A stretch of DNA of 56,268 nt from an uncultured Flavobacteriales bacterium (GCA_905479325.1 CAJQLW010000020.1:1-56268); one strand, 5' to 3'. Positions 7,915-16,563 are shown, numbered from the stretch's first letter. Program-made: numbers and translations. Notes: a model not told the origin generated them from the letters alone.

Positions 7915-9292
7915 TTTAAATTTAGCAGAATCAATTATTGATTTTGCAAAACTTCTAAAAGGTCAAACATTAAGAACAGCTTGTGAAGTCGATTTTGATG
8001 AATATAAAATTAACGACAAAGGTGGTTATGGAAAAACAACAGAAAAGTATTATTTCAAATATGAACCAAATAATGATGCTGAACCCGATTTTAAGGAAGC
8101 AGGGCTTGAATTGAAATGTTCACCTTTAAAAATGCTTAAAAATGGAGAGTTTAGATCAAAAGAAAGACTAGTTTTAAATATCATAAACTACTTAGAAGTT
8201 CATAAAGAAGACTTTGAGACGAGTTCCTTTTGGAAGAAAAATGCTCATTTACTATTGGTATTCTATCTCCATGATAGCGATTTAGATTTACTTGATTACT
8301 TAATAAAGTTAGTCGATGATTGGAAATATCCAAATGAAGATTTAAAAATTATTAAGCAAGATTGGGAATTAATCAATCAAAAAATTAAGGATGGAAAAGC
8401 TCACGAATTATCTGAAGGCGATACGTTTTATCTTGGAGCTTGTACAAAAGGGTCGACTGCACTAAAATCATATAGAAATCAACCTTTTAATATTAAAAAA
8501 GCAAAACAAAGGGCATATTCTTTAAAGCAAGGTTATGTAAATCATATAATTGCAAATATTGCGCAAGAGGAAACTGCTGTTTACGGGAAAATCATTGACC
8601 AGCCTGATATTTTAGACAAAGTACGCTCAATTGAAGAAATAGTAATTTTAAAATTTCATTCATTTTATGGTAAATCAGCAAGACGTATAGAAAAGGAATT
8701 AGGTATACAATTAAATAAAAACGCAAAAAGTTATTTTGCAAATCTTACAAATGCAATTCTTGGGCTTAAACTCGGCCAAAAAATAGAGGAATTTGAAAAA
8801 GCCGATATTCAAGTAAAAACAATCCGACTTAAAGAAAATGATTTACCGAAAGAAGATATTTCATTTCCAACATTTGATTATCAAGAATTTATTAAAACAG
8901 ATTGGGAAGATTCGGATTTTAAAAATATTCTAGAAAGCAAATTTTTCTTTGTGTTCTATCAATTTGAGGGAGAGAATTTGATATTAAGAAAAGTAAAGTT
9001 TTGGAATATGCCTTATTCTGACATTCTTGAAGCAAAGAAGGTTTGGGAAGAAATGGTAAAGTCAGTTTCAAAAGGAGAAATCGTAAAAGAAGTGACCGAC
9101 AAAGGGATAAGAAAAACATACTTCCCAAAGAAAACCGAAAACAGAGTAAGTCACGTTAGACCGCACGCAAGAAATGCAGCAGATACTTTTCCGTTACCGG
9201 TTGCGGATAAATTGACGGGCTTAACTGAGCATACGAAACATTGTTTTTGGTTAAACGCAAGTTATGTTAGGGATGAAATATATTTGAGATAG
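7907..9292 (+). CDS. Type II restriction endonuclease, Sau3AI/MutH family (predicted GATC)
   Basis: A 461-residue endonuclease from the ATG at 7907; a TTG two codons upstream is less likely. The N-terminal half has the MutH/Sau3AI catalytic signature: Asp61, then Glu68-Leu-Lys70 in GLELKCSP, followed by the family-typical RLVLNIINY and KAHELSEG blocks. The C-terminal half is the second MutH-like (allosteric/DNA-looping) domain and ends with HVRPHARN and FWLNASYVRDEI, as in Sau3AI. Length is close to Sau3AI. The gene overlaps the methyltransferase stop by 8 bp, completing a C-M-R operon. It should cut unmethylated GATC. Frames and motifs look intact, so the system is probably active. Confidence 0.93.
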   Translation: MYDLNLAESIIDFAKLLKGQTLRTACEVDFDEYKINDKGGYGKTTEKYYFKYEPNNDAEPDFKEAGLELKCSPLKMLKNGEFRSKERLVLNIINYLEVHKEDFETSSFWKKNAHLLLVFYLHDSDLDLLDYLIKLVDDWKYPNEDLKIIKQDWELINQKIKDGKAHELSEGDTFYLGACTKGSTALKSYRNQPFNIKKAKQRAYSLKQGYVNHIIANIAQEETAVYGKIIDQPDILDKVRSIEEIVILKFHSFYGKSARRIEKELGIQLNKNAKSYFANLTNAILGLKLGQKIEEFEKADIQVKTIRLKENDLPKEDISFPTFDYQEFIKTDWEDSDFKNILESKFFFVFYQFEGENLILRKVKFWNMPYSDILEAKKVWEEMVKSVSKGEIVKEVTDKGIRKTYFPKKTENRVSHVRPHARNAADTFPLPVADKLTGLTEHTKHCFWLNASYVRDEIYLR

Positions 9293-9368
9293 AGGCTAAC
9301 TCTAAAAGTCAAATTACTTCTTTATTGACAGCTTACAAAGTAAATTATAGTTATACAACTTTACTAAA

Positions 9369-9529
9369 TCAAGTCTCCCTCAAAAACTCTCCATAATTCT
9401 CTCGGTGAATCACCCTTGTTTCAGCAGTGGGGTAGGCGTTGTAAATGTTTTGGAAAAGCGGGCCTTTTGCTTTTGGTTCCATTTAAATTCAAAGGCTAGC
9501 ATTTTGTCGAAATGGATTTCAACATTCAT
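9369..9529 (-). pseudogene. Remnant of a DUF4143-type AAA ATPase gene (3' end, frameshifted)
   Basis: Reading the minus strand, one frame gives VEIHFDKMLAFEFKWNQKQK then ARFSKTF, and the next frame continues as NAYPTAETRVIHRENYGEFL before a stop. Joined by a one-base frameshift at about 9430, these match the conserved C-terminus of the ATP-binding DUF4143 family common in Bacteroidota (pattern EFKW...F...YP...VI.R.NY.EFL). Nothing upstream of the fragment remains; the next gene begins 25 bp away. It is a scar next to the right end of the restriction-modification cassette. Confidence 0.7.
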
Positions 9530-9553
9530 TTAGAATACTCAAATCCAAAATTA

Positions 9554-10885
9554 TTATGTTTTTATTGGATTTGAATCCAAAATTGTTGGAGTTTTTACGA
9601 CTTCCCAAACCATAAAGCCAATCACCACCGTATACTCTAAACCAATTAGCCAAAAGTTTTCTTGAAAAGCTGGATTAGAATAGGCCCAATAGGACAAAAC
9701 AGCTAGAAATGACCACACCATTGGAAAGTGAAAACGCGTAAAAACAGCTAGAAAAACGAGGGTAATGCTGTACCAAGGGTGAACAATAAGCGCTAGCAAA
9801 TAATACCAACTTAGGGCAAACAAGATGGCTGTAAAAAAGCCTTGCCATGAGATGATTTTCTTTTTAAGCAGGAGCACCAAAATACCTACATAAGCTATTC
9901 GTGCCAACCAAGGCCCTGCGGTTTGTATAATGTTGTAGTCTGTTACTTGGTAGCCAATGGCGCGAACGAGGTAATACACACTGGCATTAAACTCAAAGGT
10001 TTTGGAATACAAACTCACGCTTTCTAAAAAGTGGGGCAGCAGTGTTGAATTGTACAACGGAATCCACAGGACGATGAAGGCAGCTCCGAAAATGAAGTAA
10101 AATGCAATGGCTTTTTTAATGCTCAACTTTCTTAAAATGATTGGTAAAAAGAAAATGGGAATAAGTTTCGTTGCTGCGGCGAAGGCCCATGCCACGGCGC
10201 TCAACTTTTCTTTGTTTAGCGCTAACAAATACACCGCCAATAGAAAAAAGAAAAGCACAATTCCTTCGAAGTGTAAGTTGCCGCTCAGCTCAACAATGAC
10301 CAATGGATTTAAGGCATACCATAGGCTGTTTACAGGGTTCATGTTAATCAGGCGGAGCAATTTTGGGAGCAGCAGTAAGATTCCGATTTCTGCTGCAATG
10401 ATGATGGTTCGCATAACCATAACGCTACCTAAAATAGAATTCGGTGAAAGCCAAGCGGAGAACAAATAAACGATTTGCGCAATGGGCGGATAAACGGTGT
10501 AGTAATTTGGACTGTTCATGCCTGCTAGCAATTCAGCTTTGTTTGGAAAGTCAATAGTGACTTCGCTAGGCAAATAATCGAAAGGATTGATGTCGTTTGC
10601 GAGCAGTTGCCCGTCCCAAATGAAGCGATAATAATCGTCGGAAAGGGATGGGATAGAGAAGAGGAAGAAAAGCCTGAAAAGTGCAGCAATGACCAATAAT
10701 TGATTTAAAGATTCTGTTTTGGCACTTTTTACTAAAAAGTAATACGCAACAAACAAAATGCTAAAGCAAGTAAGTAACGCGTAGAAGTTTTCTCGATTCA
10801 GTTCATAGCCGATATAAAACAAGCAAGCCACAGCAGTACTTAAGGCGAATGTGGTTTTGCTAAAAATGGTGCTGGTGGACTGCAT
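9554..10885 (-). CDS. GT-C type polyprenyl-phosphate-sugar-dependent glycosyltransferase (GT87/DUF2029-like), membrane
   Basis: A 443-residue polytopic protein with about 11-13 hydrophobic helices along its length. Between the first helices lies the GT-C hallmark SDDYYRFIWDG (Asp83-Asp84), followed by NPFDY and YTVYPPIAQIVY. This arrangement is shared by mannosyl- and arabinosyltransferases that use lipid-linked sugar donors at the outer face of the cytoplasmic membrane. Two GT2 genes lie upstream on the same strand; one resembles the synthase of such a donor, so a short pathway is plausible. The acceptor is unknown. Reading frame and ATG are unambiguous. Confidence 0.75.
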   Translation of the reverse strand: MQSTSTIFSKTTFALSTAVACLFYIGYELNRENFYALLTCFSILFVAYYFLVKSAKTESLNQLLVIAALFRLFFLFSIPSLSDDYYRFIWDGQLLANDINPFDYLPSEVTIDFPNKAELLAGMNSPNYYTVYPPIAQIVYLFSAWLSPNSILGSVMVMRTIIIAAEIGILLLLPKLLRLINMNPVNSLWYALNPLVIVELSGNLHFEGIVLFFFLLAVYLLALNKEKLSAVAWAFAAATKLIPIFFLPIILRKLSIKKAIAFYFIFGAAFIVLWIPLYNSTLLPHFLESVSLYSKTFEFNASVYYLVRAIGYQVTDYNIIQTAGPWLARIAYVGILVLLLKKKIISWQGFFTAILFALSWYYLLALIVHPWYSITLVFLAVFTRFHFPMVWSFLAVLSYWAYSNPAFQENFWLIGLEYTVVIGFMVWEVVKTPTILDSNPIKT

Positions 10886-10939
10886 TTGTATTGGTTATGG
10901 CTGAGTTTAAAATTAGTGTTCTTTCCTAAATAATTAGCA

Positions 10940-11032
10940 AGATTGCTTCTTTCTGTTTCACTTCAATTCCGCCAAAAAGTTTGGCAGGGGCAACGACTAT
11001 TGTATTGGTCATTGCGAGGAACGAAGCAATCT
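10940..11032. repeat. Dispersed repeat with inverted ends (AGATTGCTTC ... GAAGCAATCT)
   Basis: AGATTGCTTC at 10940-10949 is the exact reverse complement of 11023-11032. The right end, GTCATTGCGAGG followed by AACGAAGCAATCT (11008-11032), is a repeat core I recognise from intergenic regions of many Bacteroidota genomes. It probably is a non-autonomous REP or MITE-like element. Confidence 0.6.
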
Positions 11033-11258
11033 GAGCTTTTGAATTCCAATGTTATTCAGAACGTGTCCCTTGATTCTGTTTTTATAAGATGGAAGATAAG
11101 TCTTAGCGAAATTGGGAAGCTCCATATCTTTGATTGGAAACGAGGTACTCCGAGTTAAAGCTGACAGAAAAAATAAACAAGCACAGCTTAGATCACCCAA
11201 CTGAGGTTGGACTTTTCGAAAATTGTTAAAATAAAGAATAGCAGGACGAATTTTTCTT

Positions 11259-11320
11259 CCCGTCCGACTGAACGTCGTTCGGGCGGGTGTTTCTTTCTTT
11301 TCATGGCGAAAAGAAAGAAA
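11259..11320. repeat. Twin intergenic hairpins (GC-rich palindrome plus TTTCTTTC/GAAAGAAA palindrome)
   Basis: The first hairpin runs from about 11259 to 11287: CCCGTCCGA pairs with TCGGGCGGG, one wobble included. The second is perfect: the 13-mer TTTCTTTCTTTTC (11290-11302) pairs with 11308-11320 around ATGGC. The pair recurs in many Bacteroidota intergenic regions, where it is often mis-annotated as a small protein containing MAKRKKGKK. Confidence 0.65.
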
Positions 11321-11405
11321 GGGAAAAAATTACATGAATCTATGGCAATAAAAGGTGAAAACAAAAGCTCAAACCCAAATCAACCACTAACCAACTCAGC
11401 GAAAG

Positions 11406-12887
11406 CTACTCCGTTTTAAACGAATGGCTAATCGAATAAAACGAAACATAGCCAAACCCCAAAAACAACATCGCATGAAACGGCATTAACCCATAATCTT
11501 CATAATGAAATCCTAACAGAATTCCGCCAAAGAAATAGGCTGCAAATAATACTTCTAAAATGGTAATGGGGTTAATCTTTCTTCTCAAGTACACATTGGT
11601 TCTCCATTTTTTGCTTTTATCGTTACTGAGGTTAAATTTTGGAGTTCTAATAAAGGCCGATTTTTTACCCATATAACCTTCTAAAACGGCCATTGCGTTA
11701 TGCAACGAGAGGCCCATAGATACAGCCAAAAACATAAGAAATAGAAAAACGAAATGGAAAATAGCTTTGGTTTTCGATGCATAGTTTCTAGACATGGAAG
11801 TCCAGTAGAAAAGTGCTAAGATGGGCAGCGTAATTAAGAAAACACTAGCGACTAAAAAGAGTGTTTTGTACTCTTCGAAGTTATTTTTAATGTTCAACAT
11901 GGGAATGCTGAGTAAGGCTAAAATAATAATGCAAATAAATACAGCCGAATTCATTAGGTGAAATATGGCATTCATTTTTGTTCCGAAGTCGATGTTTTTA
12001 GAACGTAACACTTTGCCTAGGTTTTTGCGAACGCATTCCGCTGCTCCCTTGTTCCATCTAAATTGCTGTGTTTTGAGGGCATTCATAACAGCAGGTAACT
12101 CTGCAGGTGCGCCTACTTCTTCTAGAAAAATAAATTTCCAACCTTTTAGCTGGGCTCGGTAGCTGAGGTCTAAATCTTCCGTTAACGTGTCTGATTGCCA
12201 TCCACCAGCATCAGCAATGCCCGATTTACGCCAAATACCGGCTGTTCCATTAAAGTTGATGAAATGATGCCCTGCGTTTCTTCCGCCTTGCTCTACTGTG
12301 AAATGAGCGTCCAAACCGAAAGCTTGCAGTTTGGTAAGCATCGAGTAGCGTTCGTTTATGTGCTCCCATCGGCTTTGCACCATGCCTACCTTTTCATCTT
12401 GAAAAGGCTGAACCATGCGATGAATGAAATCTTTTTCAGGTAAAAAATCAGCATCAAAAATGGCAATGAAATCGCCTTTGGCAATTTTTGTTCCTTCGGC
12501 TAAAGCTCCTGCCTTGTAGCCGCTTCTGTCAGTTCGGTGAAGGTAAATGATGTCAATTCCTAATTTTTGAATTTCTTCCACTTTTGCCTTTGTAATTTCT
12601 ATGGTTTCATCGGTAGAATCATCTAGCACTTGAATTTCCAATTTGTTTTTTGGGTAGTCTAGTGCTGCAACGCAATCGATTAATCGTTCGGTTACGTACT
12701 TTTCATTGAAGAGAGGCAATTGAACAGTAACTTTTGGTTCAAAATTTACAGTAGAATGCTCCGCCAAACGCAGTTTCTGCTGTTTTTTATAACGTTTGTA
12801 TTTTATTACTAACTGAATTTGTATCAGGCTGTAACAAAAAATAAATAGCAGTGCTATTCCGTAAATGATGATGGGGATCAGTTCCAT
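11406..12887 (-). CDS. Processive family-2 glycosyltransferase (cellulose-synthase-like), membrane
   Basis: A 493-residue protein with an N-terminal helix (residues 5-27) and a GT-A domain. The GT-A domain carries Asp89-Asp90 (VLDDSTDET), the DAD motif at 145-147, TED at 236-238 and QQFRW at 274-278, the D,D,D,Q(Q/R)xRW set of processive beta-glycosyltransferases. Four hydrophobic segments follow at about 310-470. Such enzymes polymerise or transfer hexoses from nucleotide sugars across the inner membrane; glucomannan-synthase-like homologues have the same architecture. No PilZ domain is present, so direct c-di-GMP control is unlikely. A -7 element just upstream gives it its own promoter. Confidence 0.85.
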   Translation of the reverse strand: MELIPIIIYGIALLFIFCYSLIQIQLVIKYKRYKKQQKLRLAEHSTVNFEPKVTVQLPLFNEKYVTERLIDCVAALDYPKNKLEIQVLDDSTDETIEITKAKVEEIQKLGIDIIYLHRTDRSGYKAGALAEGTKIAKGDFIAIFDADFLPEKDFIHRMVQPFQDEKVGMVQSRWEHINERYSMLTKLQAFGLDAHFTVEQGGRNAGHHFINFNGTAGIWRKSGIADAGGWQSDTLTEDLDLSYRAQLKGWKFIFLEEVGAPAELPAVMNALKTQQFRWNKGAAECVRKNLGKVLRSKNIDFGTKMNAIFHLMNSAVFICIIILALLSIPMLNIKNNFEEYKTLFLVASVFLITLPILALFYWTSMSRNYASKTKAIFHFVFLFLMFLAVSMGLSLHNAMAVLEGYMGKKSAFIRTPKFNLSNDKSKKWRTNVYLRRKINPITILEVLFAAYFFGGILLGFHYEDYGLMPFHAMLFLGFGYVSFYSISHSFKTE

Positions 12888-12903
12888 TGTAAATTAAGAG
12901 GAG

Positions 12904-13590
12904 TCAAAGGTATTTAAAAATGGTGGTAATGATTTTGTAGCCTGCTAGAACAGTGCCTTTCATTGTTCCGCTGATTTTCGAAAACCCAATTCTATTTCGA
13001 TAATCGACCGGCATTTCTTGGCAACGCAACTTCTGCTTTAGTGCTTTTACTTGCATTTCCACCGTCCAACCGTAGGTTTGATCTTGCATTTCTAACTCCA
13101 ACAGGCTGGAATAGCGAATCGCTCTAAAGGGGCCTAAGTCAGTGAATTTATGACCATAGAACAAATGCATCAAGCTGGTTGCTAGCCAGTTTCCAAAAAC
13201 CTGAGGAACTGTCATGGAGCCGCCTTCTCGTTTGCCCAAAGCACGAGAACCAATCACCATGTCTGCTTTATTATCTTGAATGGGTTTCACCATTTCAATC
13301 ATCTGTTTCGGATAGTCGGAGTAGTCGGCATCTAAAAAAACTACGATCTCTGTTGGCTTTGTTCTTCCGTTTTTCAAATAGTCTATTCCTTTCAAGCAAG
13401 CTCTCCCATAACCTTTTGTACTTTCGAACAAAACGGTGGCTCCCTCACTTTCGGCAGCCTCAGAAGTTTTGTCGGTAGAATTATTATTCACCACAACTAC
13501 CTCGTCAACCAAGCGCTTGGGAATTTCCGCTACTACTTTGCCTACTGCATTTTCCTCGTTAAAGGCGGGGATGATTACTACTACTTTCAA
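12904..13590 (-). CDS. Family-2 glycosyltransferase, polyprenyl-phosphate mannose/glucose synthase-like
   Basis: A 228-residue GT-A protein without clear membrane helices. The N-terminus VVVIIPAFNEENAVGKVV and the VVNNNSTDKTSE, FLDADYSDYPKQM (Asp87, Asp89) and GSRALGKREGG motifs match the DPM1/GtrB group, which moves a hexose from a nucleotide sugar to a polyprenyl phosphate. That product is the donor type used by GT-C enzymes such as the one encoded at 9554-10885. It lies 16 bp upstream of the processive GT2 gene on the same strand. Whether the sugar is mannose or glucose cannot be told from the sequence. Confidence 0.8.
   Translation of the reverse strand: MKVVVIIPAFNEENAVGKVVAEIPKRLVDEVVVVNNNSTDKTSEAAESEGATVLFESTKGYGRACLKGIDYLKNGRTKPTEIVVFLDADYSDYPKQMIEMVKPIQDNKADMVIGSRALGKREGGSMTVPQVFGNWLATSLMHLFYGHKFTDLGPFRAIRYSSLLELEMQDQTYGWTVEMQVKALKQKLRCQEMPVDYRNRIGFSKISGTMKGTVLAGYKIITTIFKYL
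12905..12912 (-). promoter_or_regulatory. -7 element for the processive GT2 gene (TACCTTTG)
   Basis: TAnnTTTG match on the minus strand 18 bp before the ATG at 12887, overlapping the last codons of the upstream GT2 gene. It suggests an internal promoter. Confidence 0.45.
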
Positions 13591-13686
13591 TTACAGAATT
13601 TTTAATCTTTAATGACTGCTTGATTCCACTTTCTTTTATGGTTCTGTCTTTTCAAGGTGAATTTTTATCAATTAAAAACTCAAGTA

Positions 13687-15270
13687 TTAAAAATTGACTT
13701 TTATTCCATCGTTCCCAAAAGTAATTGGGTCAGAATCGTAACGAGAATCGCCTGCATCTTCTCCATTCTCCAACTTGAGTACTCCTCGGGGGCAAACAGC
13801 CGAACAAACACCACAACCTACGCAAGAGGACCTAACAATGTTTTGACCTTTTTGAGCATATGCTTTAACATCAATTCCCATTTCACAATAGGTAGAACAG
13901 TTTCCACAAGAGATACATTGTCCGCCGTTTGTGGTGATTCTGAATTTGGAGAAAAACCGCTGTTGCATTCCCATGATGGCAGCCATGGGGCAACCAAATC
14001 GGCACCAAGCTCTGTTCCCTAAAATGGGATAGAAGCCTGTTCCAATAACCCCGCTAAACACTGAGCCGATTAAAAATCCGTAAGTTGAGCGAAGTGTTTC
14101 TGCTTCAAACATGAAGATGTTATTTCCGGTGGAGTAGTGTATGCCAATCATGGCTAAAATGATAGCGAAATAACCAATGGCTCCAATTTTTGCATCTTTC
14201 TTCAACTCATCTCTTCTAAAAATAAAAAGCAAACCAATTAGAATGGTCAACAAGGCAACTACTCCAAGTAAGAAAGTTCCTTTGGTGAGCCAATATTTTT
14301 GATCGTCGTAACCTAAATAAGTGGATACTACAGCGGTTGTCATAATTACCACAAAGACAACAACAGAGTGAACCATCCAACGTTCCATTTTCCAGGCCCA
14401 TGTGCTTTTATCGGAAAGTTGACGGAATGGATCTCCAGCAGTTTCGGCTAGACCACCACAACCGCAAACCCACGAACAATACCATCGTTTGCCGTATTTG
14501 TAGGTAAGAATTGGAGTAATTACCAAAATGGAAAGAACACCAAAAATGAGCAAACCCAAGCCAACGTTTCCGGCACTGATCATTTGGTCTACTCTGTATT
14601 GCTCAAAGTTGTAATAGTTAAGTGGCCAAACATTTTTTAAATCGTAATAGGGTAAACTGAAGCTGTCTGAATTTAAACGAGCCATTAATTCCGGAATGAT
14701 AAAAGCAAATCCGGTTTGAAAAAACATCACCGAAAAGGTTCTCAATCGCTCGTATTTGTTGTGTCGGTACTTCCACATGAACTTAATTCCGAATGCGAGA
14801 ATGGCGACGGTATATAGGGTTCCGTATACAAACCATTGACTGGCAGCATTGCCGCTCAAGGCTTTGCTTAAAGGGTCGAAAAGAGCAATTACGCCAGTGT
14901 TTTCTCCATCTGGATGTAAACCCAAAAGAGCAGGAAAAAAATAGAGAACGATGTAAAAGCCAGTCATGGCAATACCTGCAATCCAGCCCCAAAATCCTCT
15001 ACTGCTAATGGATTTAAACCAAACGCCATCGTTTTTTATTCCTTCTTGTTTGCTGCCGTATGCTCCTTTAGAATACAAAATTATTCCGCCGGCAATAGCG
15101 CTCAAAGCAATGGTTAACCATACTCCTTTGTTGGGGAAGTTCACGTTAAAAGCTGCTAATACTAAAATGAGCAATCCGCTCATTCCAATTAGCGTAGCAA
15201 TTTTTTGGGTCGTGTTAATGTCTTTTGGTGGTCCTGAAACCAAGGCGATGTCTTTGTCGATTTTAGTCAT
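13687..15270 (-). CDS. Polytopic 4Fe-4S binding protein (NapH/CcoG/NosR-like electron carrier)
   Basis: A 527-residue inner-membrane protein with roughly ten hydrophobic helices. Cysteine clusters include WYCSWVCGCGG (about residue 268) and AWCRFGCP (about 423), the duplicated membrane-edge motif of the NapH/NosR family. Two 4Fe-4S ferredoxin motifs, CISCGNCSTYC (about 455) and CVGCGVCSAVCPRG (about 485), follow near the C-terminus. Such proteins move electrons between the quinone pool or a flavoprotein and a partner. The FAD oxidoreductase gene lies 3 bp upstream, so the two very likely work together. The final acceptor is not encoded here. Confidence 0.8.
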   Translation of the reverse strand: MTKIDKDIALVSGPPKDINTTQKIATLIGMSGLLILVLAAFNVNFPNKGVWLTIALSAIAGGIILYSKGAYGSKQEGIKNDGVWFKSISSRGFWGWIAGIAMTGFYIVLYFFPALLGLHPDGENTGVIALFDPLSKALSGNAASQWFVYGTLYTVAILAFGIKFMWKYRHNKYERLRTFSVMFFQTGFAFIIPELMARLNSDSFSLPYYDLKNVWPLNYYNFEQYRVDQMISAGNVGLGLLIFGVLSILVITPILTYKYGKRWYCSWVCGCGGLAETAGDPFRQLSDKSTWAWKMERWMVHSVVVFVVIMTTAVVSTYLGYDDQKYWLTKGTFLLGVVALLTILIGLLFIFRRDELKKDAKIGAIGYFAIILAMIGIHYSTGNNIFMFEAETLRSTYGFLIGSVFSGVIGTGFYPILGNRAWCRFGCPMAAIMGMQQRFFSKFRITTNGGQCISCGNCSTYCEMGIDVKAYAQKGQNIVRSSCVGCGVCSAVCPRGVLKLENGEDAGDSRYDSDPITFGNDGIKVNF

Positions 15271-15273
15271 GGC

Positions 15274-16563
15274 TTAAACGGTTTGAGGAATTTGTGATTG
15301 AAATTGTTGCTTGATGGCTGGGAAACTATTTTCATAGAACTCAGGGTCGAAGTTTGCATCTTCTAATTGACCAATTACTTGGCTTATTTTGGTTTGATTC
15401 GCAATCCAATAATCTAATACCTTATGGCGAAGTCTTATCCCGAATACGTTGGCGGCCAAAAAGGAATGGTTGTTTTTATCGTAGACTAATTTTAAACACT
15501 TTTTACCGTCGGCATGTTCCCAATAAAGTGTTGCTTCATTCTTCTTTGGTTCTGCCCAAACCCATCCGTACGTCTGATATTCAATGTCGAAAAACTTAGC
15601 TGAATTGAACCAAACACCGGGTCGGTAAGCGGTTTTAGTTCCGCAAATGGTTTGTGCAACGGTTTCACCCATCATTTTTCCTGTGTACCAAACCTGCTCT
15701 AAATTTCTTCTTCCAGTTGGGTGTTGATGGAATTCAGCACAATCTCCAATAGAATAAATGTTTGGAATGTTGGTTTCCAGAAATTCATTCACCAAGACAC
15801 CTCTGTTTAAATCTACAGCACCGCCTTTTAAAAAGTCAACATTAGGACTTACGCCTGCGGTTAGTCCAACAAATTGACAGCTAATTTCTTCTCCAGCTTT
15901 GGTTTTGATCGCTTTTACTCTGCCATTTTCATCTGGAATAATTTCTTGTAGTTCTGTTTCAAATCTAAGGTCAACATGATGCGATTTGATGTGACGGGAA
16001 ACCAATTCGCCTTCTTCCTTTGGTAGCACTCCTCCCCAAAACCGACTCTCTCGTACTAAAAAGGTGACTTTAATGCTTCTTGATAGTAACATTTCTGCCA
16101 TTTCAACTCCGATCAATCCGCCACCAACAATGACAGCTCTGTCAATGGATTGCGTATTTTTCTCCATTAGTTCCAGGTCTTGCCAAGAATACAAGCCTTG
16201 CACACCTTCTAAATCTTGACCTTTCCATCCAAATTTGTTAGGTTTTGAACCACAAGCAATGATCAAATCGTCAAAAGGCATTTCTTCACCGCTTTCAAAA
16301 ATTAGTTTTTTATTGCTAACGTCTATTTTAGAAACAAAGCCCATTTTTAAGTCTATTCTATTCTTGGCCCAAAAGTGATCCTCATACGGTTTCACGTGCT
16401 CTTGTTTCATGTGTCCCATGTACACATACATCAGAGCCGTTCTAGAAAAAAAGTGTTCCGTTTCAGCAGAAATTAACGTGATTTTGTGGTCAGACAGTTT
16501 ACGAATGTGGCGTGCTGCGGTAACACCAGAAATTCCGTTACCAATTATAGCAATGTGTTTCAT
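15274..16563 (-). CDS. NAD(P)/FAD-dependent oxidoreductase (pyridine nucleotide-disulfide oxidoreductase family)
   Basis: A 429-residue flavoprotein from the ATG at 16563. The N-terminus is a canonical FAD Rossmann motif (IAIIGNGISGVTAARHIR), the NAD(P)-binding GGGLIGVEMAEML lies near residue 147, and IYSIGDCAEF is the second FAD-contacting motif. The family also contains the N-terminal halves of NirB and ferredoxin or rubredoxin reductases; no redox-active CxxxxC pair is seen. A longer start 21 codons upstream is unlikely because a good -7 element sits between the two. Coupled to the 4Fe-4S membrane protein with a 3-bp gap; together they probably pass electrons from NAD(P)H into a membrane carrier. 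Confidence 0.85.
   Translation of the reverse strand: MKHIAIIGNGISGVTAARHIRKLSDHKITLISAETEHFFSRTALMYVYMGHMKQEHVKPYEDHFWAKNRIDLKMGFVSKIDVSNKKLIFESGEEMPFDDLIIACGSKPNKFGWKGQDLEGVQGLYSWQDLELMEKNTQSIDRAVIVGGGLIGVEMAEMLLSRSIKVTFLVRESRFWGGVLPKEEGELVSRHIKSHHVDLRFETELQEIIPDENGRVKAIKTKAGEEISCQFVGLTAGVSPNVDFLKGGAVDLNRGVLVNEFLETNIPNIYSIGDCAEFHQHPTGRRNLEQVWYTGKMMGETVAQTICGTKTAYRPGVWFNSAKFFDIEYQTYGWVWAEPKKNEATLYWEHADGKKCLKLVYDKNNHSFLAANVFGIRLRHKVLDYWIANQTKISQVIGQLEDANFDPEFYENSFPAIKQQFQSQIPQTV

Larger units (their letters stand above)
10886..11405. other. 520-bp intergenic region rich in dispersed-repeat sequence
   Basis: There is no credible gene here. The short ORFs that can be drawn are translations of repeats. 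It contains the repeat copy at 10940-11032 and two adjacent hairpins at 11260-11320, listed separately. The long gap between two same-strand glycosyltransferase genes suggests they are not one simple operon. Confidence 0.7.

Noticed and set aside
6369-9292. GATC avoidance caused by the restriction system
   Set aside because: GATC occurs repeatedly across the window by eye, so there is no visible depletion; a proper count against expectation was not done.
10107-10469. 120-codon open frame antisense to the GT-C gene
   Set aside because: The opposite strand encodes a continuous polytopic glycosyltransferase with the expected motif; this is a shadow.
10943-11419. Two short plus-strand open frames, one containing MAKRKKGKK
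   Set aside because: They are translations of dispersed repeats and hairpins and are a known source of spurious small-protein annotations.
13657-14022. 121-codon plus-strand frame over the ferredoxin end of the 4Fe-4S protein
   Set aside because: The minus-strand frame has two complete 4Fe-4S cysteine motifs here, so the plus frame is incidental.
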